Positions 13,697 through 19,820 of a DNA stretch of 19,820 bases are shown here, piece after piece; position 1 is the first letter of the stretch, and every line of letters begins with the position of its first letter. The notes below the pieces were generated by a model that was not told the origin of the DNA, searched no databases, and saw nothing but the letters and a program-made list of their open reading frames with translations. The position numbers and the translations under genes are program-made. Source of the DNA: CAYVUV01 sp964455095 (GTDB taxonomy: Bacteria; Desulfobacterota; Binatia; HRBIN30; CADEER01); contig CAYVUV010000301.1 in assembly GCA_964455095.1 (NCBI GenBank), positions 1 to 19,820 of the forward strand, written 5' to 3'.

Positions 13697-15808
13697 ATGG
13701 GCTCACGCACGCGGCTGCTGATCGGGTTCTTGTTGTGCGCCGCAGGTCCGGTCCTGTCCAGCCGGGCGCACGCGCTCGATCTGTTCTGGTTCGGCGACGG
13801 CGTGAACCTCGGCGGCACGGGCAACTGGTCGGCGGTGGCGATGACTTGGAGCACGACCACCCCCGCGCCGACGTTGACCGTGTGGAATCCGGCTCGCACC
13901 GGCGTGTTCCAGGGATCGGCGGGGACCGTCACCGTCACCGACGCCAACATCGATGCCGGGGCGGGGTTGAGGTTCGAGACAGACCTTTACACCGTCGCCG
14001 GAGGGAGCGTGACGCTGACGGGCGCTTCGCCCCCGGCCAACCCGCTCAGTGTGAGCGCCGCGGCCACGGCGACCAGCAACGCGGCAATTGCCGGCGCCAA
14101 CGGTCTGTCGAAGGTCGGCGCCGGAACGTTGGTGCTCGCCGCGACCAATACCTACACCGGCGAGACCTGGATCGAGGGCGGAACTCTGCGCGTGACCGGG
14201 TCGGTCAACACCGGCGACAACGCGTTCGTGGGCTACAACAACGGGATGACCAACCTGTCCATTCTTGGCGGTGGCTCACTCATGAGCGCAAACGGCTACA
14301 TGGCCAACCTGCCCACGTCGTCGAACAACATGGCCACCGTTTCGGGAACCGGCTCGTCGTGGACGAACGCCACGGACCTGGCGATCGGACACCAGGGCGC
14401 CACCAACGCGCTGACCGTGCTGGCCGGCGGTGCGGTGAGCACGACCAACGGCTTCCTCGGCTACTTCAGCACGTCCAGCAGCAATGCCGTCCTCGTCACC
14501 GGCATGGACTCGCAGTGGTCGAACAGCAACGTCCTGGAGATTGGCCACGACGGCAGCGGCAACACGTTCAGCGTCGAGGATGGCGGCACCGCGCTGTCCA
14601 GCAAGGATGTGGTGATCGGCTTCAACGCCAGCTCGGCGAGCAACGCGCTGAAAGTGAAGGACACCGGGTCGAAGTTCGAGGTCGCTACCGGATTCACCCT
14701 GGTCATCGGCGACAACGGCGACACCAACTCGCTCGAGATCACCAACGGCGGCGTGGTCATGGGCCACAACGCCCGCCTGGCGCGCAATGCCAGCTCGTCG
14801 AACAACACGGTGACCGTGATGGGCGTTGGGTCGAAGTGGACCAACACCGGCACGATCCGCGTCGGCACGCTCGGGCCCGGCAACTCGGTCATGGTCTCGG
14901 CCGGAGGCGAGGTGTCGTTTGCGGGCAACCAGTTCATCGGCCACGGCCTGGCCGCGGCGAACAACACGGTCACGGTCACGGGTGCCGGCTCGAAGTGGAC
15001 AGGTGGCAACCTGGTGGTGGGTCTGGCCAGCACGGGCAACGTCTTCACCGTCAGCGACGGCGCCAGCGCGATGTTGTCCGGCGTGGCGATCGCCAACGAC
15101 CCGGGCTCCGAGGGCACCGTCAACATCGGCGCCGGAGCTGCCGCCGGCGCGTTCAACGCGCCGATTCAGTTCGGTGACGGCACCGGAATCCTCAACTTCA
15201 ATCACACCGATCCGGCCTATGCCTTCAACAATCCGATCGTCGGCCCGGGAGCCGTTCGCCACATCGGCAGCGGCACCACGATCATCTTCGGACCCAGCAC
15301 CTACTCCGGCGGCACGACGCTCAGTGCCGGCGTGATGCGCCTCGGGGCCGACAACGCGCTGCCCAATACCGGCCCGTTCATCTTCAATGGTGGAACGCTG
15401 GACGCCGACAACAAATCGGCGAACCTCGGCGTCCTGACGCTGCAGGCCACGTCCACGCTGAACTTCGGCCCCGGTTCCGACGGCGAGGACGTGGTGTTCG
15501 CCTCCGCGGCTCCCTACGTCGGCGGCACGCTGCTCGTCACCGGCATCCGGTTCGTCAACGACCGGCTGATCATTACCGCGGACCCGACCGCCAGCGGCAT
15601 TCTCGACCACATTCAGTTCAGCGGCTATGCGATCGGCGCGATCTGGAAGCCCTCCACCGGCGAGGTGCTGCCGCGCTTCGGGCGCATTGCCGCGGCGCCG
15701 GTGCTCTCGCCCGTGGGCGTTGCCTTCGCTGTCGGGCTCCTCGCTGCGTTTGGGGCGTGGTCGCTGGCGCGCCGGCGTGGCGCCGTTCGCCGCGTCCTCG
15801 CAGGGTAG
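13697..15808 (+). CDS. Secreted surface protein with autotransporter-type beta-strand repeats and C-terminal sorting signal
   Basis: 703 residues. The ATG at 13697 has GAGGAGG six bases upstream. Signal peptide about 1-27 (SSRAHA). PATR-type (autotransporter-associated beta-strand) motifs occur at 134-166 (GLSKVGAGTLVLAATNTYTG, then GGTLRV) and 535-568 (TYSGGTTLSAGVMRLG, then NGGTLDAD). Between them are five imperfect repeats of about 53 residues with the theme SNNTVTVTGAGSKWTN, VGxxGxxNxLTV, GG. Their aromatic landmark falls at W222, W274, F327, W381 and W434. No outer-membrane barrel follows. Instead the C-terminus (668-703) is VLSPVGVAFAVGLL..., a hydrophobic segment, then ARRRGAVRR, resembling IPTL/PEP-CTERM sorting tails processed by exosortase-like systems. 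Likely a beta-helix surface or matrix protein. The low cysteine content and Asn/Thr/Gly richness fit. Confidence 0.85.
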   Translation: MGSRTRLLIGFLLCAAGPVLSSRAHALDLFWFGDGVNLGGTGNWSAVAMTWSTTTPAPTLTVWNPARTGVFQGSAGTVTVTDANIDAGAGLRFETDLYTVAGGSVTLTGASPPANPLSVSAAATATSNAAIAGANGLSKVGAGTLVLAATNTYTGETWIEGGTLRVTGSVNTGDNAFVGYNNGMTNLSILGGGSLMSANGYMANLPTSSNNMATVSGTGSSWTNATDLAIGHQGATNALTVLAGGAVSTTNGFLGYFSTSSSNAVLVTGMDSQWSNSNVLEIGHDGSGNTFSVEDGGTALSSKDVVIGFNASSASNALKVKDTGSKFEVATGFTLVIGDNGDTNSLEITNGGVVMGHNARLARNASSSNNTVTVMGVGSKWTNTGTIRVGTLGPGNSVMVSAGGEVSFAGNQFIGHGLAAANNTVTVTGAGSKWTGGNLVVGLASTGNVFTVSDGASAMLSGVAIANDPGSEGTVNIGAGAAAGAFNAPIQFGDGTGILNFNHTDPAYAFNNPIVGPGAVRHIGSGTTIIFGPSTYSGGTTLSAGVMRLGADNALPNTGPFIFNGGTLDADNKSANLGVLTLQATSTLNFGPGSDGEDVVFASAAPYVGGTLLVTGIRFVNDRLIITADPTASGILDHIQFSGYAIGAIWKPSTGEVLPRFGRIAAAPVLSPVGVAFAVGLLAAFGAWSLARRRGAVRRVLAG

Positions 15809-15872
15809 AACGCGTGCTCGGGGTGTCCTGGGCGCCTGGCGCGAGCGGCGGTTGGTTCGCCGGCTGGTCAGG

Positions 15873-17711
15873 CTATGTCCGACCGGCGTGCGCGGCCTTG
15901 CGCTGCGCTTCCAGTCGCGGGCCGTGCGCCGCCAGCACATCGCTGCGGGTGAGGATGCCAGTCGGAATCGCGGGCTTCGCGCGTGTGACCACGACTAAGC
16001 GGCCGAGCTCCGTAGCGACCATGCGATCGGCTGCCTGGCGCAGCGTTTCGTCTTCGAAGACCACGATGGGCGGGCGTTTCACCACCGACCGCAGGACGCT
16101 GTCCAGCGGCGTGTCTTCCGCCAGCAGATCTCTGCGGGTGAGCACGCCGACCACGCGGCCGTCGGTCTCGACGATCGGAAAGCCCTGGTGCGAGGTGCCG
16201 CGGCCGTCTGCCTGCAGCCACTCCCGGACCTGCGCGATCGTCTGCGCGGCCGACAGGGTGACCAGGCTCCGGCGCGCGTGATCTTTCACCCACAGCTGGT
16301 CGAGAAAGTCGACGGCGTAGTCGGAGACCACGCGCACGCCGCGGCGGACCAGCTTTTCGGTCATGATGGAGTCGCGCATCAAGAGGCTGGAGAGGAGATA
16401 GGCCGCAGAGCAGCCGCCGAGCAGCGGCAGCAGCCCGAGCGGCTGGCGCGTGGTCTCGAACGCGAAGACTACCGACGCCAAGAGTGAGCGCGACGCGCCG
16501 GCGAACATCGCCGCCATACCGACCAACGCGCCGATCTTCGGATCGACGCCGAGCGCCGGCAGCGCGAATGCCACGCCGGCTGCCAGCAGTCCGCCCATGC
16601 CGGAGCCGATAGTGAACAAAGGCGCCAGCGTGCCGCCCGACGTGCCGCTGCCCAATGCGATGGACCAGGAGATGAATTTCAACGCGATGAGCGACAGAAG
16701 GGCTGGCCCGACGATGCGCCCGGAGACGATGGCCTCGATGTTGGCATAGCCGACACCCAGCGTGCGCGAGTCGACAAAGCCGACGGCGCCCACCACCAGG
16801 CCGCCGAGCGCTGGCCACCACATCCAATGGATCGGCAGCTTTTCGAACAGGTCTTCGATGCCGTAGACCGCGCGCGTGACGCCGACCGAGGCGATTCCCA
16901 CCAGGGCTCCGATGAGCACGTACACCGCCAGCGCCGCGGACCCGGGCTGGTCCATGGCGGAGACGAGGAACGCTGGTCGCGCCCCTTCGAAGGCGATGCG
17001 CACCGCGGTGGCGGTCGCCGTCGCCAGCGCGACGGGGACAATGGAGCGCATGCGGTACTCGAAGAGGAGGAGCTCGACCGCCAGGAGCACGGCGGAGACG
17101 GGGCTGCCGAAGGTCGCGGCCATGCCCGCCGCCGCGCCGGCGGCGAGAAGCGTCTTGCGTTCGTCGGCCGTCGTGCGGATGTACTGGCCGACGGTGGAGC
17201 CGAGCGCGGCGCCGGTGGCGATGATCGGCCCTTCGGCGCCGAATGGGCCGCCGGTGCCGATGGCGATCGCGGCGGAGAGCGGCTTGAGGACCATCATCTG
17301 GGGCGGGATGCGGCTCTGGTTGGTCAGGACTTGCTCCATCGCCTCCGGGATGCCGTGACCGCGGATGGCTTTCGAGCCATAGCGCGCCATCAGCCCGACG
17401 ATCATGCCGCCGACCACGGGCACGGCGATCACCGCGGCGCCGAGCGCGTGTCCTACAGGCGTTGCCGCCTGGCTCGATAGCCGCCCGTAGAATGCGACGT
17501 TGGTGATGAAGGCGATCAGGGTTGTCAGCCCCTTCGCCAGCCAGCCGGCGACGAATGCCGTCGCGACGGCCAGCACGCAGATGAAAACGGTCCGGCGGTC
17601 GATGCCGCTCGCCTGCCGCGACAGCTGCGCCTGCTCCACCACCGGCAGAATCGACGGTGCGACCGGCAGCCCGTCCGTGGTCGACGCGCGCTCAATCGCG
17701 TGGTCGGGCAC
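15873..17711 (-). CDS. ClC-family chloride channel/transporter with C-terminal CBS pair
   Basis: 612 residues. The membrane core (about 40-450) carries the three ClC signatures: GHGIPEAMEQV (118-128, with His where many have Ser in GSGIP), GGPFGAEGPI (154-163, with gating Glu E160) and SGTSGGTLAPLF (355-366). Residues about 475-595 form two CBS motifs (LSAAQTIAQVREWL, FPIVETDGRVVGVLTRRDLL, VFEDETLRQAADRM, GILTRSDVLA) that usually bind adenine nucleotides and gate the channel. The start is a GTG at 17711 lying 20 nt inside the upstream marR gene. Presumably a homodimeric inner-membrane anion channel or Cl-/H+ exchanger. The converging surface-protein gene ends 64 bp away. Confidence 0.93.
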   Translation of the reverse strand: MPDHAIERASTTDGLPVAPSILPVVEQAQLSRQASGIDRRTVFICVLAVATAFVAGWLAKGLTTLIAFITNVAFYGRLSSQAATPVGHALGAAVIAVPVVGGMIVGLMARYGSKAIRGHGIPEAMEQVLTNQSRIPPQMMVLKPLSAAIAIGTGGPFGAEGPIIATGAALGSTVGQYIRTTADERKTLLAAGAAAGMAATFGSPVSAVLLAVELLLFEYRMRSIVPVALATATATAVRIAFEGARPAFLVSAMDQPGSAALAVYVLIGALVGIASVGVTRAVYGIEDLFEKLPIHWMWWPALGGLVVGAVGFVDSRTLGVGYANIEAIVSGRIVGPALLSLIALKFISWSIALGSGTSGGTLAPLFTIGSGMGGLLAAGVAFALPALGVDPKIGALVGMAAMFAGASRSLLASVVFAFETTRQPLGLLPLLGGCSAAYLLSSLLMRDSIMTEKLVRRGVRVVSDYAVDFLDQLWVKDHARRSLVTLSAAQTIAQVREWLQADGRGTSHQGFPIVETDGRVVGVLTRRDLLAEDTPLDSVLRSVVKRPPIVVFEDETLRQAADRMVATELGRLVVVTRAKPAIPTGILTRSDVLAAHGPRLEAQRKAAHAGRT

Positions 17712-18195
17712 GGGACTCAGATTCCTCTTCGAAAAAGAGCGGCACGCCTCCGGCGTCGATGCCCAGGGCGCGAGTGAAGGCGCGCAGGCCTTTCGCCAGG
17801 GCGCGCCGGTCGGCGGCGGACAGCTGCCCCAGTGCCTCCAGCAGGCGAACCTGCGCCGGCTCGGGGGCGCGCCGCAGCAGGCGCCGGCCGGCGTCGGTGA
17901 GGGCGAGTTCGGCCCGTCGCGCGTCGCCTTTCGAGGTCCTGCGACTGACCAGTCCGCGTTGCACGAGCTTTGCCACCACCACCGAAACGGAGCTGGGATC
18001 GGCGAGTGTCCGGCGCGCCAGGTCGGCGATCGACGCCAGCGGCGATTCGCCCAGCTTCTGCAGCACGAACAGCTGCGCGCCGCTCACGGCCAGGCGCGAC
18101 TGCGAGGTGTGCGAGGACAGCCGCAACAGGCGGACGATGCGCCGAATGGCGTCGAGGATGAGGGCCTCCTCGGGAGGCGAAGTCGGGGAATCCAT
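17692..18195 (-). CDS. MarR-family transcriptional regulator
   Basis: 167 residues. A dimeric winged-helix regulator, usually a ligand-responsive repressor of its own operon. Winged helix about 36-105: LAVSGAQLFVLQKLGE, IADLARRTLADPSSVSVVVA (recognition helix), then LVQRGLVSRRTSKGDARRAE with the conserved D91/R93 wing, and LTDAGRRLL. Flanking helices form the dimer interface. A Glu/Arg-rich tail (about 155-167) follows where the gene overlaps the ClC start by 20 nt. Start ATG at 18195 lies inside a perfect 22-bp palindrome. Regulating the ClC gene and itself is the obvious inference. Confidence 0.93.
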   Translation of the reverse strand: MDSPTSPPEEALILDAIRRIVRLLRLSSHTSQSRLAVSGAQLFVLQKLGESPLASIADLARRTLADPSSVSVVVAKLVQRGLVSRRTSKGDARRAELALTDAGRRLLRRAPEPAQVRLLEALGQLSAADRRALAKGLRAFTRALGIDAGGVPLFFEEESESRARPRD

Positions 18196-18210
18196 GGGAT
18201 CCCATGGATT
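18189..18210. promoter_or_regulatory. Perfect 22-bp palindrome, probable MarR operator
   Basis: The half-site AATCCATGGGA is followed directly by its exact inverse, giving uninterrupted dyad symmetry over 22 bp. It covers the marR start codon (18193-18195) and overlaps the last bases of the marR -10 element. This is where an autoregulating MarR dimer would block transcription. Operator function is inferred. Confidence 0.65.
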
Positions 18211-18235
18211 GTCACGCCGAATGCGGCATGGTCAA
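18208..18235 (-). promoter_or_regulatory. Promoter for marR-clc
   Basis: On the minus strand, TTGACC (18235-18230) and GACAAT (18213-18208) are 16 bp apart. Transcription would start near 18201, within about six bases of the ATG at 18195. The mRNA would be leaderless or nearly so, and no ribosome site is visible. The -10 overlaps the 22-bp palindrome. Confidence 0.55.
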
Positions 18236-18294
18236 GACGGGGGCGTGTCATCGGGGGCGCCGGCGCTGCCGAGGAGAAGGACACAAAATACCCA

Positions 18295-18323
18295 TTGAGC
18301 GAGGTGGCGGCCGCCGGTATACG
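18295..18323 (+). promoter_or_regulatory. Promoter for the Cys-rich secreted protein
   Basis: TTGAGC (18295-18300) and TATACG (18318-18323) have a 17-bp spacer. The expected start near 18330 gives a leader of about 29 nt, containing GAGAAGGGGG before the ATG at 18359. Confidence 0.65.
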
Positions 18324-18358
18324 GGAAGCCACACTCAACGCGAGAAGGGGGAACGTCG

Positions 18359-19225
18359 ATGATCGAAGGACGCAGAACTTTGGCCGCGGTCGCGGCGGTG
18401 GCGCTGTTGCACGGGGTCGCCTGGGCGGACGTGCAGAGCTCCGACCAACAGAAGTGCATCAACAAGATGAACAAGGACGGCATCAAGGTCCAGGCCGCGC
18501 AGGGCAAGGAAAACGTCGAGTGCGTGAAGCGCAAGAGCAACAACGAGCTTCCAGGAGCGATGGACGCCGAGGAGTGTCTGACCCAGGATCTGCGCCTCAA
18601 GGTACAGAAAAAGCAGGACAAGACGATTCAGGACGAGACGAACTTCTGCACCGGGCCGGGCCTGCCTGACTTCGGTTACACCAGTGGCGCCTACGTCGGC
18701 ACGACCGCGGCGGAAGTCGAGGTCGAGCTGATTCACGACGTCTTCGGCGCGGAGCCGATCGATAACGGCCTGTTCGAGAAGGACCCGAACGTCAACGAGG
18801 CGGTCTGCCAGCGCAACACCGTCGACCGGATCGAGAAGCTCATGCAGTCGATGGGGCGCGAATTCGTCAAGTGCAAGAAGAACGCCCTCAAGGTCGGCAA
18901 GGACCCGTTCCCCGGCGGAGCCACTGCGGGCGTCGACCTCGAGGACTGCGTCGACAATCCCTCCGCGCTCAACTCGGTGGCGGCGGACACCAAGGGCAAG
19001 CTCGCCAAGCGCAAGCAGAACCTGCTCGACACGCTCAACGAGCAGTGCGAGGCGACCAGCGTCTCCGCGGTCTCCTTCCCCGGACAGTGCAACGGACAGA
19101 CCGGAGCGGGCTTGCACCAATGCCTGATCGACCTGGTCGAGTGCCGCTTCTGCCAGTTCGTCAACTTGATCGACGCGATCAACGTCGACTGCAACGCCTT
19201 CTCGTCGAGCACCTGCGACTTCTAG
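18359..19225 (+). CDS. Cys-rich secreted protein of unknown function, lineage-typical family
   Basis: 288 residues. Signal peptide about 1-23 (VAWA|D). Fourteen cysteines, at 33, 55, 73, 97, 150, 172, 197, 230, 244, 255, 262, 265, 278 and 286, nearly all even-spaced in a Lys-rich helical chain, suggest disulfide pairing. Recognisable stretches are QKCINKMNKDGIKVQAAQGK, CLTQDLRLKVQKKQDK, FGYTSGAYVG, ELIHDVFG, CKKNALK, and a C-terminal CRFCQFVNLIDAINVDC. I recall this pattern from repeated secreted proteins in Binatia-like genomes, where it is annotated hypothetical. It has its own promoter (18295-18323) and a hairpin after it, so it is a single-gene unit. An extracellular or periplasmic role is likely; the activity is unknown. 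Confidence 0.85.
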   Translation: MIEGRRTLAAVAAVALLHGVAWADVQSSDQQKCINKMNKDGIKVQAAQGKENVECVKRKSNNELPGAMDAEECLTQDLRLKVQKKQDKTIQDETNFCTGPGLPDFGYTSGAYVGTTAAEVEVELIHDVFGAEPIDNGLFEKDPNVNEAVCQRNTVDRIEKLMQSMGREFVKCKKNALKVGKDPFPGGATAGVDLEDCVDNPSALNSVAADTKGKLAKRKQNLLDTLNEQCEATSVSAVSFPGQCNGQTGAGLHQCLIDLVECRFCQFVNLIDAINVDCNAFSSSTCDF

Positions 19226-19240
19226 GAACGACAACGTGAA

Positions 19241-19279
19241 CGGTGACCGGGCCCCAGGGAAGATTGGGCTCGGTCACCG
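19241..19279 (+). terminator. Hairpin after the Cys-rich protein gene
   Basis: CGGTGACCGGGCCC (19241-19254) pairs with GGGCTCGGTCACCG (19266-19279), 14 bp with one G-T pair and an 11-nt loop. It starts 16 bp past the stop. The usual T-run is missing, so it may be a stabilising hairpin or a factor-assisted terminator. Confidence 0.65.
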
Positions 19280-19509
19280 GTTACAAATACCGCCTCCTGT
19301 CTGCCGCAGGCAGCTGCCCGGCGCTAGGCGGACATCGGCCATTCGGAAAGTCGGCTGCGTGTTCGCGAGACCACCCTCCCGAGCGGGCGGTCCGGCCTGT
19401 TTTTCGTCCTCACGCTCGGACTTCCATTTACCTACTCCAACTGGAGCATCGAGTCGGCTACAACGAATGCAGTAGCGGATCGAATCTACAGTTTCTCGGA
19501 GGGGGGACG

Positions 19510-19820
19510 ATGGGGACAAGAGTGAGCACGAAGACGCCCGTCGGACTGTGGTTGGCGCGCATCGCGGTCGCCGCGTTGTGCCTCTGTGGACCGCGCGGTG
19601 CGGCGGCGATCTCCTGCACGGGAGACTGCGACGAGGGAGGCCGGGTCACGATCGACGAGCTGATCCTCGGGGTGCAGATCGTATTGGGCGGGTTCTCGGT
19701 ATCGTCCTGCAAGTCGCTCGATGCGGACTCCAACGGCACCGTGACGATCGAGGAGCTGGTGGCCGCGGTCGCAGCGTCCCTGGCGCTCTGCACCCCGGTG
19801 ACCCAGACGCCCACGCACAC
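19510..19820 (+). CDS. Secreted protein with N-terminal dockerin-like module (partial, runs off the window)
   Basis: 103 complete codons are visible and no stop occurs before the window end. The ATG at 19510 follows GGAGGGGGGA. Residues 1-33 are a signal peptide (LWLARIAVAALCLC, GAAA). Residues 36-94 form the same paired loop module seen at the C-terminus of the metallopeptidase at 451-1908: CTGDCDEGGRVTIDELILGV and SLDADSNGTVTIEELVAAVA, bounded by cysteines 36, 40, 67 and 94. Then PVTQTPTHT begins a Thr/Pro linker. Acidic and polar residues at alternate positions fit calcium-binding loops. The main domain lies beyond the window, so the function is not readable. Confidence 0.85.
   Translation, partial: MGTRVSTKTPVGLWLARIAVAALCLCGPRGAAAISCTGDCDEGGRVTIDELILGVQIVLGGFSVSSCKSLDADSNGTVTIEELVAAVAASLALCTPVTQTPTH

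Noticed and set aside
14276..15940. Long minus-strand open frame (554 codons)
   Set aside because: Antisense shadow of the beta-strand repeat protein; its product is low-complexity and repeats only because the real gene repeats.
19236..19475. 79-codon open frame after the Cys-rich gene
   Set aside because: It starts inside the hairpin, has no ribosome site or family pattern, and shares the gap with an equally open minus-strand frame.

Overview
The window is GC-rich bacterial chromosome with dense, mostly operonic genes. Several features point to an uncultured Deltaproteobacteria-like lineage, most likely Candidatus Binatia (Binatota / Desulfobacterota_B). These are secreted proteins with Thr/Pro-rich linkers, paired dockerin-like 'GDCN..G.V.IDELV.GVNIALG' modules, a Cys-rich 'QKCINKMNKDG' secreted family, and a 'WKWLNG...GFKYND' C-terminal module. 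This placement is inferred from recognised sequence style; no search was run. No phage, IS element, CRISPR array or plasmid function is visible.

Layout. (1) 117-1908: a small exported protein followed 4 nt later by a secreted HELGHGLGF metallopeptidase with a Thr/Pro linker and a dockerin-like tail. (2) 1963-4883: a classic housekeeping cluster of tRNA-Ser(GGA), 4.5S/SRP RNA, dnaX, ybaB/ebfC and recR, with tight or overlapping junctions in the protein genes. (3) 5026-5997: an OmpA-family outer-membrane protein with its own promoter and a strong terminator, then a small GC-rich inverted-repeat element. (4) 6157-8921, minus strand: a GFA/CENP-V-like zinc protein and, upstream with an ATGA overlap, a 795-residue lipoprotein that appears to fuse a legumain-like (C13, clan CD) cysteine peptidase, a PDZ domain and a TlpA-type thioredoxin. 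(5) 9017-10797: an ABC exporter ATPase/permease pair. (6) 10860-11979, minus strand: metF and a small CxxC protein. (7) 12189-15808: a secreted metzincin, then a 703-residue repeat protein with autotransporter-type beta-strand repeats and an IPTL/PEP-CTERM-like C-terminal sorting signal. (8) 15873-18195, minus strand: a MarR-family regulator overlapping a ClC chloride channel/transporter with CBS domains. A 22-bp perfect palindrome covers the marR start codon and touches its -10 element. (9) 18359-19820: a Cys-rich secreted protein and, cut by the window edge, another secreted protein that begins with the dockerin-like module.

Regions 2 and 6 are core replication, repair, secretion and one-carbon functions. 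The rest is dominated by envelope and extracellular proteins: three different secreted or lipid-anchored peptidases, an OmpA anchor, a surface repeat protein and Cys-rich or calcium-loop modules. The most unusual item is the C13 peptidase-PDZ-thioredoxin lipoprotein at 6534-8921. The most testable regulatory item is the palindrome at 18189-18210.
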